64,000 bases of DNA from Symsagittifera roscoffensis (taxonomy: Eukaryota > Xenacoelomorpha > Acoela > Convolutidae), in contig NC_087062.1 in the NCBI RefSeq assembly GCF_963678635.1, positions 94,153,845-94,217,844 of the forward strand. The letters run 5' to 3'. Both the position numbers and the translations under genes were made by a program. Of the stretch, positions 10,501 to 25,500 are shown one piece after another (the first letter of the stretch is position 1; every line of letters begins with the position of its first letter). Under the pieces are notes generated by a model. That model had not been told where the DNA came from. It worked only from the letters and a program-made list of their open reading frames with translations, and ran no database searches.

Positions 10501-13500
10501 AACATAACACGCTTGTGTCGAAAACAGTCGAGCAAAATTTTTTGTCAGTTAAGCCAGTCGAATCATTGCCAGTTTGTGTCGAGTCGGCCAAAACATAGCA
10601 CGCTTGTGTCGAAAACAGTCAAATACATTTTTATTTTGGTCGAGTCGGCCAAAACAAAGCACGCTTGTGTCGAAAACAGTCGAACACACTTTTCTTTTGG
10701 TCGAGTTTATCGAAACATGGCACGATTGTGTCGAAAACAGTCGAATACGATTTTCCTTTGGTCAATTCGGCTGAAACATAGCCAGTTTGTGTCAAGTCGG
10801 TCGAAACATAAGAAAACTTCAACGCGGTTAATAAAACAAATGTCACGCTCGTTCAAAATACACTTTAGCAACATTGAACCATTACCAGAACATTATCGAA
10901 ATTTCACCAGAAACACGCTAAAAACAGTTTAAATGGCAAGCTAATGACAAAAAAATGTAAAAGTAACAATAAATCAATACAAGACTGCTCAAATTAACCC
11001 CTGATTGTTGGAACAATCATTCAATTTTTTTTTGCTTAAGAACAATTTTTTTTCGGATCCGACAAAAGGTTAAGAAAAATTGTCAAATACAAAAAAAAGA
11101 TCTCCGAGTGTTGTTCAGATACGCGGGGTTGAGCAGTGCACTAGTTGTGTTGCTGACTTACATTTCCCTGTTGGGCCACTTCTACGCATTCGAACTAGTG
11201 GACGGACAGTGCACTCGACCCAGCTACATGAGTGAGTTGGGCAAACTGCTCTACTTCCACTACTCCGCCTCCTTCGTCTACTGCGGACTGCCCTCTTCTC
11301 TCATCTTCATGTTCAACCTGGCCATACTGTACTTCATGCGGTGAGACAACATACCCGCACTCAGTAAAAAGAGAGAATAATCGGTTATAATGATTATGAT
11401 TTCTATTATTATGATTACTGTTATGATTATTATGATTATTTTTATGATTATTATTATGATTATTATGATTATTATGATTATTATTATGATAATGATTATT
11501 ATTATGATTATTATTATGATTATTTTTATGATTATTATGATTATGATTATTATGATTATTTTTATGATTATTATTATGATTATTATGATTATTATTATGA
11601 TTATTATTATTATTAATCAATTATTAATCGATTAAAATTAATATTTTTTCAATTTTTGTAAGTCTGGTACTAAAATCGTATTATAATCGATTATTAACGC
11701 TTGAAATTGGATGCGGGTATGCAGAGTTAGCAACAATAGCCGGATATACTTAACTGTATAAATAATATTGGTCTTTATATATATATGGAAGTTTTTTCAA
11801 TTCTTACATACAATAAGTGTATAATGAACGCAAATTTCTAGTACAACTTAACTGCACCTAAAAATATTATATAAATTCTACTTTATCGTTTAAAAACTGA
11901 AACAAGTTTCTGCACCCAATTCAAAATTAGTGTTTGTTGACCTTTCATGTCAAGTTTGCTTTAAAATAAGACTTCTCCTATCAGTCGAGTCTGACTGTCT
12001 TTAAAAATTTATGAGTAGCTTTTGGTTAAAAATTTAATCAAAATACTATCAAGATGAAAAACAAGGATAGCCGGTGGAATAACAACAAGGATAAACCATA
12101 TTCTTCATAAAAAGCTTTTTGACGTTTTTTTTTTTAAAATTAGCGTTGTTTGAGAGTCGTGTGGAAAAAAGATATGACGAAAACCAAGCATAAAAACATA
12201 TTTGGCAGTCAAACAAAATAGACAAATCAAGCAACAGTTTTGGCCGAAAAAAAATCAAGAAGTTTTGATATTTTGAAGTTTTGAAGTTTTTTTTCGAAGA
12301 AGAGCAAGAAATTTTGAAATATTTTTTTTTACTGGACTGCAACTCCAGTTTTATGGCTTATTCTTCTATATTAAGCCTGCTCGCTTGCTTTACTCGCTCA
12401 AAATTCGACTAATATTTAAAATCGGTTTTTCTCAACATTGGGTAAATTTGTTAGTGTCGTTCGAATCAGGGCTGAAAGGGCTTTGATGTGATATACCACA
12501 CTAATCATTGCGATAATTATTTATGAAAAACACTTTCGCTCGAAAAACAAAATGAGCCTGCTCGCTCGCCTCGTTTGCTCAAAATTAGACCAAAAACTAA
12601 AATTTTCAAACTAGTTTTTCTCGACAATTTTTCAAAATAAACGAAAAAAAAAACACTTTTTTTGTTTGTTTTTTGATGAATATCACGCCACGCACTAAAA
12701 CCGACACTTGTTTTTAATTTAAAAAAAAATTTTGTTAAATGATTATGGTCGCATTCATAAGGCCATGTTCATAAAAAACCCAATGAAAGAGTTTTTTTCA
12801 GTTCTCTTCAAACTAGTGTTCTTATGAACATTTGTCTACTTGCACAGCAACCGGCTATCCTTTTTTAAAGCTTGCAAAATTCATTTGATCTCAGCCTTTT
12901 AAAAGTTTTTTTGAGTGATTTAGCGTTTTTGAATTGCTCAGTTGTGATTCGAGCTGCATTGAAGGTTTTGCAAGATTTTTTTTTTCATTTTCGAGAAAAT
13001 ACGGTTTGTAAATTATGCTTTTCAGTCTAGTTTAACAGCAGTGAGGGGCGTTATAATGCATCTGTTTGTTACTGAACCTATTGTAAACTACTTTTTAAAA
13101 CTTCACTGTACGCCTCCCTCCCCTAAGATCGAGAAAAAAAATTGTTTAATTTCAATTTTCTATCTAAGTTCCAGAATAAATTGCCCTCTGCTGATTTGTT
13201 GGCTAAAACTAAATGAACTGAATTATAAGCCTGTTCCTATAATTTGGTAACAAAAAAAGCAGTTGTTTTCGTGTTATTTTGAAAAATTGTCGAGAAAAAC
13301 TAGTTTGAAAATTTTAGTTTCTGGTCTAATTTCGAGCAAACGAGGCGAGCGAGCAGGCTCATTTTGTTTTTCGAGCGAAAGTGTTTTTCATAAATAATTA
13401 TCGCAATGATTAATGTGGTATATCACATCAAAGCCCTTTCAGCCCTGATTCGAACGACACTAACAAATTTACCCAATGTTGAGAAAAACCGGTTGCCAAG

Positions 13501-16500
13501 AAGCTCCGAATCTGGTAAATTTCTTCAGAATTATCTTTTTTTTTAAGTTAGTTTTGACACATTTTCAGAAAGCAGAATAACAACTCGAAAGCGGGCGGAG
13601 GAGGGGCGAACTCTGCTCTGAGGACGGAGAGGGAGCAGGCGATCACTCGCATCCTCCTCCTGATGTCATTCGCATTTCTCATCTTCACTGCCATCGCCAT
13701 GGTGTTCCTCTACTATACCCAGTTGTATCTCGCACCCCAGCTGGAAGATGGACAGCCGCGGTATCATTAGCCTTTTTTATTCGTCTATCTTATAGAACAG
13801 TGTTTTGCGCATACGTTTTTACGCAGTTGTATCTCGCACCCCAGCTGGAAGATGGACAGCCGCGGTAGCATTAGTGTTTTTTAATCGTCTATCTTATAGA
13901 ACAGTGACTTGCGCATACGTTTTTACGCAGTTGTATCTCGCACCCCAGCTGGAAGATGGACAGCCGCGGTAGCTTTAGTGTTTTTTATTCGTCTATCTTA
14001 TAGAACAGTGACTTGCGCATACGTTTTTACGCAGTTGTACCTCGCAACCCAGCTGGAAGATGGACAACTGCGGTAGCATTAGTGATTTTTATTCGTCTAT
14101 CTTATTGAACAGTGACTTGCGCATACGTTTTTACGCAGTTGTATCTCGCACCCCAGCTGGAAGATGGACAACTGCGGTAGCATTAGTGATTTTTATTCGT
14201 CTATCTTATTGAACAGTGACTTGCGCATACGTTTTTACGCAGTTGTATCTCGCACCCCAGCTGGAAGATGGACAACTGCGGTAGCATTAGTGATTTTTAT
14301 TCGTCTATCTTATTGAACAGTGACTTGCGCATACGTTTTTACGCAGTTGTATCTCGCACCCCAGCTGGAAGATGGACAACTGCGGTAGCATTAGTGATTT
14401 TTATTCGTCTATCTTATTGAACAGTGACTTGCGCATACGTTTTTACGCAGTTGTATCTCGCACCCCAGCTGGAAGATGGACAACTGCGGTAGCATTAGTG
14501 ATTTTTATTCGTCTATCTTATTGAACAGTGACTTGCGCATACGTTTTTACGCAGTTGTATCTCGCACCCCAGCTGGAAGATGGACAACTGCGGTAGCATT
14601 AGTGATTTTTATTCGTCTATCTTATTGAACAGTGACTTGCGCATACGTTTTTACGCAGTTGTATCTCGCACCCCAGCTGGAAGATGGACAACTGCGGTAG
14701 CATTAGTGATTTTTATTCGTCTATCTTATTGAACAGTGACTTGCGCATACGTTTTTACGCAGTTGTATCTCGCACCCCAGCTGGAAGATGGACAGCCGCG
14801 GTATCATTAGCCTTTTTTATTCGTCTATCTTATAGAACAGTGTTTTGCGCATACGTTTTTACGCAGTTGTATCTCGCACCCCAGCTGGAAGATGGACAGC
14901 CGCGGTAGCATTAGTGTTTTTTAATCGTCTATCTTATAGAACAGTGACTTGCGCATACGTTTTTACGCAGTTGTATCTCGCACCCCAGCTGGAAGATGGA
15001 CAGCCGCGGTAGCTTTAGTGTTTTTTATTCGTCTATCTTATAGAACAGTGACTTGCGCATACGTTTTTACGCAGTTGTACCTCGCAACCCAGCTGGAAGA
15101 TGGACAACTGCGGTAGCATTAGTGATTTTTATTCGTCTATCTTATTGAACAGTGACTTGCGCATACGTTTTTACGCAGTTGTATCTCGCACCCCAGCTGG
15201 AAGATGGACAACTGCGGTAGCATTAGTGATTTTTATTCGTCTATCTTATTGAACAGTGACTTGCGCATACGTTTTTACGCAGTTGTATCTCGCACCCCAG
15301 CTGGAAGATGGACAACTGCGGTAGCATTAGTGATTTTTATTCGTCTATCTTATTGAACAGTGACTTGCGCATACGTTTTTACGCAGTTGTATCTCGCACC
15401 CCAGCTGGAAGATGGACAACTGCGGTAGCATTAGTGATTTTTATTCGTCTATCTTATTGAACAGTGACTTGCGCATACGTTTTTACGCAGTTGTATCTCG
15501 CACCCCAGCTGGAAGATGGACAACTGCGGTAGCATTAGTGATTTTTATTCGTCTATCTTATTGAACAGTGACTTGCGCATACGTTTTTACGCAGTTGTAT
15601 CTCGCACCCCAGCTGGAAGATGGACAACCGTGGTAGAATTAGTGATTTTTATTCGTCTATCTTATTGAACAGTGACTTGCGCATACGTTTTTACGCAGTT
15701 GTATCTCACACCCCAGCTGGAAGATGGACAACTGCGGTAGCATTAGTGATTTTTATTCGTCTATCTTATTGAACAGTGACTTGCGCATACGTTTTTACGC
15801 AGTTGTATCTCGCACCCCAGCTGGAAGATGGACAACTGCGGTAGCATTAGTGATTTTTATTCGTCTATCTTATTGAACAGTGACTTGCGCATACGTTTTT
15901 ACGCAGTTGTATCTCGCACCCCAGCTGGAAGATGGACAACCGTGGTAGAATTAGTGATTTTTATTCGTCTATCTTATTGAACAGTGACTTGCGCATACGT
16001 TTTTACGTAATTGCATCTCGCACCCCAGCTGGAAGATGGACAACTGCGGTAGCATTAGTGATTTTTATTCGTCTATCTTATTGAACAGTGACTTGCGCAT
16101 ACGTTTTTACGCAGTTGTATCTCGCACCCCAGCTGGAAGATGGACAACCGTGGTAGAATTAGTGATTTTTATTCGTCTATCTTATTGAACAGTGACTTGC
16201 GCATACGTTTTTACGCAGTTGTATCTCGCACCCCAGCTGGAAGATGGACAACTGCGGTAGCATTAGTGATTTTTATTCGTCTATCTTATTGAACAGTGAC
16301 TTGCGCATACGTTTTTACGCAGTTGTATCTCGCACCCCAGCTGGAAGATGGACAACCGTGGTAGAATTAGTGATTTTTATTCGTCTATCTTATTGAACAG
16401 TGACTTGCGCATACGTTTTTACGCAGTTGTATCTCGCACCCCAGCTGGAAGATGGACAACTGCGGTAGCATTAGTGATTTTTATTCGTCTATCTTATTGA

Positions 16501-19500
16501 ACAGTGACTTGCGCATACGTTTTTACGCAGTTGTATCTCGCACCCCAGCTGGAAGATGGACAACTGCGGTAGCATTAGTGATTTTTATTCGTCTATCTTA
16601 TTGAACAGTGACTTGCGCATACGTTTTTACGCAGTTGTATCTCGCACCCCAGCTGGAAGATGGACAACCGTGGTAGAATTAGTGATTTTTATTCGTCTAT
16701 CTTATTGAACAGTGACTTGCGCATACGTTTTTACGTAATTGCATCTCGCACCCCAGCTGGAAGATGGACAACTGCGGTAGCATTAGTGATTTTTATTCGT
16801 CTATCTTATTGAACAGTGACTTGCGCATACGTTTTTACGCAGTTGTATCTCGCACCCCAGCTGGAAGATGGACAACTGCGGTAGCATTAGTGATTTTTAT
16901 TCGTCTATCTTATTGAACAGTGACTTGCGCATACGTTTTTACGCAGTTGTATCTCACACCCCAGCTGGAAGATGGACAACCGTGGTAGAATTAGTGATTT
17001 TTATTCGTCTATCTTACAGAACAGTGACTTGCGCATACGTTTTTACGCAATTGCATCTCGCACCCCAGCTGGAAGATGGACAACTGCGGTAGCATTAGTG
17101 ATTTTTATTCGTCTATCTATTTGAACAGTGACTTGCGCATACGTTTTTACGCAGTTGTATCTCGCACCCCAGCTGGAAGATGGACAACTGCGGTAGCATT
17201 AGTGATTTTTATTCGTCTATCTTATTGAACAGTGACTTGCGCATACGTTTTTACGCAGTTGTATTTCGCACCCCAGCTGGAAGATGGACAACTGCGGTAG
17301 CATTAGTGATTTTTATTCGTCTATCTTATTGAACAGTGACTTGCGCATACGTTTTTACGCAATTTTATCTCGCACCCCAGCTGGAAGATGGACAACTGCG
17401 GTAGCATTAGTGATTTTTATTCGTCTATCTTATTGAACAGTGACTTGCGCATACGTTTTTACGCAGTTGTATCTCGCACCCCAGCTGGAAGATGGACAAC
17501 TGCGGTAGCATTAGTGATTTTTATTCGTCTATCTTATTGAACAGTGACTTGCGCATACGTTTTTACGCAGTTGTATCTCGCACCCCAGCTGGAAGATGGA
17601 CAACCGTGGTAGAATTAGTGATTTTTATTCGTCTATCTTATTGAACAGTGACTTGCGCATACGTTTTTACGCAGTTGTATCTCGCACCCCAGCTGGAAGA
17701 TGGACAACTGCGGTAGCATTAGTGTTTTTTATTCGTCTATCTTATAGAACAGTGACTTGCGCATACGTTTTTACGCAGTTGTATCTCGCACCCCAGCTGG
17801 AAGATGGACAACTGCGGTAGCATTAGTGTTTTTTATTCGTCTATCTTATAGAACAGTGACTTGCGCATACGTTTTTACGCAGTTGTATCTCGCACCGCAG
17901 CTGGAAGATGGACAACTGCGGTAGCATTAGTGTTTTTTATTCGTCTATCTTATAGAACAGTGACTTGCGCATACGTTTTTACGCAGTTGTATCTCGCACC
18001 CCAGCTGGAAGATGAACAACCGCGGTAGCATTAGTGTTTTTCATTCGTCTGTCTTATAGAACAGTGACTTGCGCATACGTTTTTACGCAGTTGTATCTCG
18101 CACCCCAGCTGGAAGATGGACAACCGCGGTAGCATTAGTTATTTTCATTCGTCTATCTTATAGAACAGTGTTTTGCGCAGACGTTTTTACGCAGTTGTAT
18201 CTCGCACCCCAGCTGGAAGATGGACAACCGCGGTAGCATTAGTGTTTTTCATTCGTCTATCTTATAGAACAGTGTTTTGCGCAGACGTTTTTACGCAGTT
18301 GTATTTCGCACCCCAGCTGGAAGATGGACAACCGCGGTAGCATTAGTGTTTTTCATTCGTCTATCTTATAGAACAGTGTTTTGCGCAGACGTTTTTACGC
18401 AGTTGTATCTCGCACCCCAGCTGGAAGATGGACAACCGCGGTAGCATTAGTGTTTTTCATTCGTCTATCTTATAGAACAGTGTTTTGCGCAGACGTTTTT
18501 ACGCAGTTGTATCTCGCACCCCAGCTGGAAGATGGACAGCCGCGGTAGCATTAGTGTTTTTTATTCGTCTATCTTATAGAACAGTGTTTTGCGCATACGT
18601 TTTACGCAGTTGTATCTCGCACCCCAGCTGGAAGATGGACAGCCGCGGTAGCATTAGTGTTTTTCATTCGTCTATCTTATAGAACAGTGTTTTGCGCAGA
18701 CGTTTTTACGCAGTTGTATCTCGCACCCCAGCTGGAAGATGGACAACTGCGGTAGCATTAGTGTTTTTCATTCGTCTATCTTATAGAACAGTGTTTTGCG
18801 CAGACGTTTTTACGCAGTTGTATCTCGCACCCCAGCTGGAAGATGGACAACCGCGGTAGCATTAGTGTTTTTCATTCGTCTATCTTATAGAACAGTGTTT
18901 TGCGCAGACGTTTTTACGCAGTTGTATCTCGCACCCCAGCTGGAAGATGGACAACCGCGGTAGCATTAGTGTTTTTCATTCGTCTATCTTATAGAACAGT
19001 GTTTTGCGCAGACGTTTTTACGCAGTTGTATCTCGCACCCCAGCTGGAAGATGGACAGCCGCGGTAGCATTAGTGTTTTTTATTCGTCTATCTTATAGAA
19101 CAGTGTTTTGCGCATACGTTTTACGCAGTTGTATCTCGCACCCCAGCTGGAAGATGGACAGCCGCGGTAGCATTAGTGTTTTTCATTCGTCTATCTTATA
19201 GAACAGTGTTTTGCGCAGACGTTTTTACGCAGTTGTATCTCGCACCCCAGCTGGAAGATGGACAACTGCGGTAGCATTAGTGTTTTTCATTCGTCTATCT
19301 TATAGAACAGTGTTTTGCGCAGACGTTTTTACGCAGTTGTATCTCGCACCCCAGCTGGAAGATGGACAACCGCGCTAGCATTAGTGTTTTTCATTCGTCT
19401 ATCTTATAGAACAGTGTTTTGCGCATACGTTTTTACGCAGTTGTATCTCGCACCCCAGCTGGAAGATGGACAACCGCGGTAGCATTAGTGTTTTTCATTC

Positions 19501-22500
19501 GTCTATCTTATAGAACAGTGTTTTGCGCATACGTTTTTACGCAGTTGTATCTCGCACCCCAGCTGGAAGATGGACAACCGCGGTAGCATTAGTGTTTTTT
19601 ATTCGTCTATCTTATAGAACAGTGTTTTGCGCATACGTTTTTACGCAGTTGTATCTCGCACCCCAGCTGGAAGATGGACAGCCGCGGTAGCATTAGTGTT
19701 TTTTATTCGTCTATCTTATAGAACAGTGTTTTGCGCATACGTTTTACGCAGTTGTATCTCGCACCCCAGCTGGAAGATGGACAGCCGCGGTAGCATTAGT
19801 GTTTTTAATTCGTCTATCTTACAGAACAGTGACTTGCGCATACGTTTTTACGCAATTGCATCTCGCACCCCAGCTGGAAGATGGACAACCGCGGTAGCAT
19901 TAGTGTTTTTTATTCGTCTATCTTACAGAACAGTGACTTGCGCATACGTTTTTACGCAGTTGCATCTCGCAACCCAGCTGGAAGATGGTTAACCGCGGTA
20001 GCATTAGTGTTTTTTATTCGTCTATCTTATAGAACAGTGACTTGCGCATACGATATAGAGCAGTTGTATCTCGCACCCCAGCTGGAAGATGGACAACCGC
20101 GGTAGCATTAGTGTTTTTATTTCGTCTATCTTACAGAACAGTGAATTGCGCATACGTTTTTACGCAGTTGTATCTCGCACCCCAGCTGGAAGATGGACAG
20201 CCGCGGTAGTATTAGTGTTTTTTATTCGTCTATCTTATAGAACAGTGTTTTGCGCATACGTTTTTACGCAGTTGTATCTCGCACCCCAGCTGGAAGATGG
20301 ACAGCCGCGGTAGCATTAGTGTTTTCTATTCGTCTATCTTATAGAACAGTGACTTGCGCATACGTTTTTACGCAGTTGCATCTCGCACCCCAGCTGGAAG
20401 ATGGACAACCGCGGTAGCATTAGTGTTTTTAATTCGTCGATCTTACAGAACAGTGACTTGCGCATACGTTTTTACGCAGTTGCATCTCGCACCCCAGCTG
20501 GAAGATGGACAACCGCGGTAGCATCAGTGTTTTTTATTCGTCTATCTTATAGAACAGTGTTTTGCGCATACGTTTTTACGCAGTTGCATCTCGCACCCCA
20601 GCTGGAAGATAGACAACCGCGGTAGCATTAGTGTTTTTTATTCGTCTATATTATAGAACAGTGTTTTGCGCATACGTTTTTACGCAGTTGCATCTCGCAT
20701 CCCAGCTGGAAGATGGACAACCGCGGAAGCATTAGTGTTTTTTATTCGTCTATCTTATAGAACATAGTTTTGCGCATACGTTTTTACGCAGTTGTATCTC
20801 GCACTCCAGCTGGAAGATGGACAACAGCGGTAGAATTAGCGTTTTTTTCGTCTATCTTATAGAACAGTGACTTGCACATACATTTTTACGCAGTTGTATC
20901 AGGCACCCCAGCTGGAAGATGGACAACCGCGGTAGCAATAGTGTTTTTTATTCGTCTATTTTATAGAACAGTGACTTTTGCATACGTTTTTATGCAGTTG
21001 TATCTCGCACCCCAGCTGGAAGATGGACAACCGCGGTCGCATTAGCATTTTATATTCGTCTATTTTATAAAAAAGTGACTTGCGCATACGTTTTTACGCA
21101 GTTGTATCTCACACCCCAGCTGGAAGATGGACAACCGCCGTAGCATTAGTGTTTTTTAATTGTCTATCTCATAGGACACTGACTTGCGCATACGTTTTTA
21201 CGCAGTTGTATCTCGCACCCCAGCTGGAAGATGGACAACCGCGGTAGCATTAGTGTTTTTTATTCGTCTATCTTATAGAACAGTGACTTGCGCATGCGTT
21301 TCTACGCAGTTGTATCTCGGACCCCAGCTGGAAGATGGAGAACCGCCGTAGCATTAGTGTTTTTTATTCATTCGTCTATCTTATAGAACAGTGACTTGCG
21401 CATACGTTTTTACGCAGTTTTATCTCGCACCCCATATGGAAGATGGACAACCGTGGTAGCATTAGCGTTTTTTATTCGTCTATCTTATAGAAAAGTGACT
21501 TGCGCATACGTTTTTACGCAGTTGTATCTCGCACCCCAGCTGGAAGATGGACAACTGCCGTAGCATTAGTGTTTTTTATTCATTCGTCTATCTTATAGAA
21601 CAATGACTTGCGCATACGTTTTTACGCTGTTGTATCTCGCACCCCAGCTGGAAGATGGACAACAGCGGTAGCAATATTGTTTTTTATTCGTCTATCTTAT
21701 AGAACAGTGACTTGCGCATACGTTTTTGCGCAGTTGTATCTCGCACCCCAGCTGTAAGATGGACAACAGCATTAGTGTTTTTAATTCGTCTATATTACAA
21801 AACAGTGACTTGCGCAAACGTTTTTACGCAGTTGTATCTCGCACCCCAGCTGGAAGATGGACAACCGCGGTAGCAATAGTGTTTTTTATTTGTCTATTTC
21901 ATAGAACAGTGACTTGTGCATACGTTTTTATGCAGTTGTATCTCGCACCCCCGCTGGAAGATGGAGAACCGCGGTCGCATTAGCATTTTATTTTCGCCTA
22001 TTTTATAAAAAAAAGTGACTTGCGCATATGTTTTTACGCAGTTGTATCTCACACCCAAGCTGGAAGATGGACAACCGCCGTAGCATTAGTATTTTTTAAT
22101 CGTCTATCTCATAGAACATTGACTTGCGCATACGTTTTTACGCAGTTGTATCTCGCAACCCAGCTGGAAGATGGACAACCGCGGTAGCATTAGTGTTTTT
22201 TATTCGTATATCTTATAGAACAGTGACTTGCGCATGCGTTTCTACGCAGTTGTATCTCGGACCCCAGCTGGAAGATGGAGAACCGCGGTAGCATTAATGT
22301 TTTTTATTCATTCGTCTATCTTATAGAACAGTGACTTGCGCATACGTTTTTACGCAGTTTTATCTCGCACCCCAGCTGGAAGATGGACAACCGCGGTAGC
22401 ATTAGCGTTGTTTATTAGTCTATTTTATAGAAAAGTGACTTGCGCATACGTTTTTACGCAGTTGTATCTCACACCCCAGCTGGAAGACGGACAACTGCCG

Positions 22501-25500
22501 TAGCATTAGTGTTTTTTATTCATTCGGCTATCTTATAGAAATCTGTCTTGTGCATACGTTTTTATGCTGTTGTATCTTGCACCCCCGCTGGAAGATGGAC
22601 AACCGCGGTAGCATTAGCGTTTTTTATTCGTCTATTTTATAGAAAAGTGACTTGCGCATACGTTTTTACGCAGTTGTATCTCACACCCCAGCTGGAAGAT
22701 GGACAACCGCGGTAGCTTTAGTGTTTTTTATTCTTCTATCTTATAGAACAGTGACTTGCACATGCTGGAACCTGATCTAAACTACATTTTATGATTGGAT
22801 AATTTAGATATTTTACCAATGTAAAGTATTTAATATTAACCAATCATGATCCATCTAACTAACAACCCACTTATTTGTAAGTGCTGAAGTTACTTGTAAT
22901 TTCAGCACCAGAGAGATTTGAATTTAACTTAGAAATTAGTTGGACTCTCCCGAGCACTTCAGCAGCCGCAATAAACCAGTATACCCTAGATCTATTGAGC
23001 CTAGCAGAGACTAGTTAAACAACCTGAGACTAGATAGTATAAGAGTAAGATTAGGATCGGTATTAGACTAAGAAGTTGCACGAATCTATCCGGCCGAAAA
23101 TAAGATAGCGTGACGAGCAGACGGTGTACCCTATCCGAAATTACTCTATGAGTTAACCAACTCGGTCCTAACTCATCTGGTGCGACCATAAGTCTCGAAC
23201 AAGACCTTAATAGCTTAGAATTAACCAAAATAGATTAGAAATTAGACAAAAACATTTACAAAATGTTATACGACAATAATTTAATCGAAATGTCTCTACG
23301 ACTCAATAGATCAGAGCCAATATTCCGAACCATAACAGAACTACCCGGAATTGGAAGAAGACCTCGAACCAGAGACGACATACGACAAAGTAGAAACTTG
23401 CCATATAGCTATATGATAGTTAGGCAAAAACCAGAACAAACTTTTATATTTAGAATACTACTGGCAATGAATTTAAATTTTCATTTGCAAACATAAAACC
23501 TTGAAGTTAATCTTCAAAATCATTTCAGGCGCTAAACAAAATTATTAATATACAATAACGATTGATAAAAAGATCTAAGATCGTTTTCCTAAAACTCTGC
23601 AGTAATATACAAAACATGTTTGAAAAATATTTATTGAAAAATAAAAAATAAAAATTAGTAGCATGACAATAAATGGTTAATAATCATAAATCATCCTGTT
23701 GTTCCAGCTCCATCATCTAAAACATAACAGCAATCATAAACCCACTAACATCATCAAAACACTAAATCTTTCCTTTACACACATTTAAAATTTTATTAAA
23801 ACTTAAATTCACTTAATTTTAAAACCAGATCATCAAGGCTTATCCTTGGATCTTAAATAATTTTCTACTTAATTAAATTTCAAATTTGATCATCAAGGCT
23901 TATCCTTGGATCAAACAGAACAACTTTGTTCTCCCCCACCCACTTAATTAGTGTCTAACGACCTCAAACGTCGATTCACTACCCAACCCTTTCTAAAGAC
24001 CCAAGACTAATAGAAATTTTTAAACAAAACTAATCATTCAAATTAGGATAAACAGTGAAGAACTTCGGTTATTCATCCTTCACTTGACCCCCCCTCTTAC
24101 CAGACCCAGGATAAATCTTAGACTTAGTAAGTTTAAAATAGTATCTAACGAACTACTCGCGTTCTAATTATACCTGAACCTTGTGGATCGATTTACTATT
24201 CTCCAACCCTTGAACACAATCACTACCCCTAAGTAAGATTAAGTAAGTTAACACCTTAACTTATACTAGCCACGAGAAAGTAAAAAATCATTCTTCGGAA
24301 TCGATATACTTTTCTCTCCAACCCTGAACAAATAGACCCAGGTTAAGCTAACCAAAAAATCGTAAGAACTAACAGTTTAAGAAAATAGAAATCATTTAAC
24401 AACCTTTTGCATCCGTCATCCTAAACCTTATGTCATTTAAAAACCTAGGAAATAAACAAACAATCGTTTTACACAATTGTGAAATAGATAACAAAAAATA
24501 CGACCTTGTAATCACACCTCATACACAAACAGTTGGATACATTCGAACAAAACGACAAACACTAAAAAGAAAAATAATAACGAAACAAAGACAAATAACA
24601 CGAAAAAGATTTTCAAAAAATCGAAACGCATTTTCAGAATCAGAAACCAACAGTTTAGACGAACTTTACAAACTAAAAGAATCAATAGATAAAAATTACC
24701 CACTTCACGATCAATTATATTTTTCTGACTCAGAAACAACTTCAAATTCATCAAAAAGAGGAAAAAGAAGAATAAAAAAGCAGTATAAACACAAACCAGT
24801 ACATTTATACAATTGGAATCAACCAATTCGACACATTAATAATTACATATTAACAGTCATCGAACGAAAAAATGAGCTCAACGCACACCCCAGGTGAAGA
24901 AAGTCCAGATGATGATGAAATCTTTCCTTTTATAGTAGATGCAACCACTGATAGAGGACAGCATATATTTTGCAAAAATTTACTATTAAATTTATTTGAA
25001 CCCGGAATCAGTCCATGTAAAACAGAGTTCCCAGATGTAAAAATCAAAAGACAAATCATAGACCACTACTTAAAAGATATATGCAACATAACACAACAGT
25101 ATGGAATCTACTCCATAGAATTCACCTCACCAAACCATAATAATAGAAAATATACAATTCAAACAGACGATCTTGATTTAGAATTTTCAAAAGTTTTTTC
25201 AGAATATATAAAAAGCATCCAATATCATAACTCACAAAGAGCAAACTCCATATTCACCAATGAAGTTTTCGCAATAATATATAGTTATATTTCGATATTA
25301 GAAAACGAAATCCCAATAACAAATGTCTCACCGACAGAAACATCTAAACATTTAAGAGTACGACATGAAATCACACTACTCTCTAGTTATTTAAACATCA
25401 TTAAAGAAAATTTCACGAAAGACGACGTTTCACAACATACAAAACACGATCTACAAAAAATTTTGGCATGGTTCATAATAGATTATTTCACACACAATAT

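Larger units (their letters stand above)
11341..13568 (+). other. Receptor intron 3
   Basis: A 2,228-bp intron with GTGAGA donor and ATTTTCAG acceptor. It holds an ATTATG microsatellite (11383-11625) and foldback or terminal-repeat elements (12063-13491). Confidence 0.75.

Noticed and set aside
9754..10932. 392-codon open frame
   Set aside because: It follows the 213-bp satellite period exactly, and several overlapping frames are also open. No domain.
11195..11620. Asn/His-rich frame on the minus strand
   Set aside because: Product of the ATTATG microsatellite overlapping receptor exon 3.
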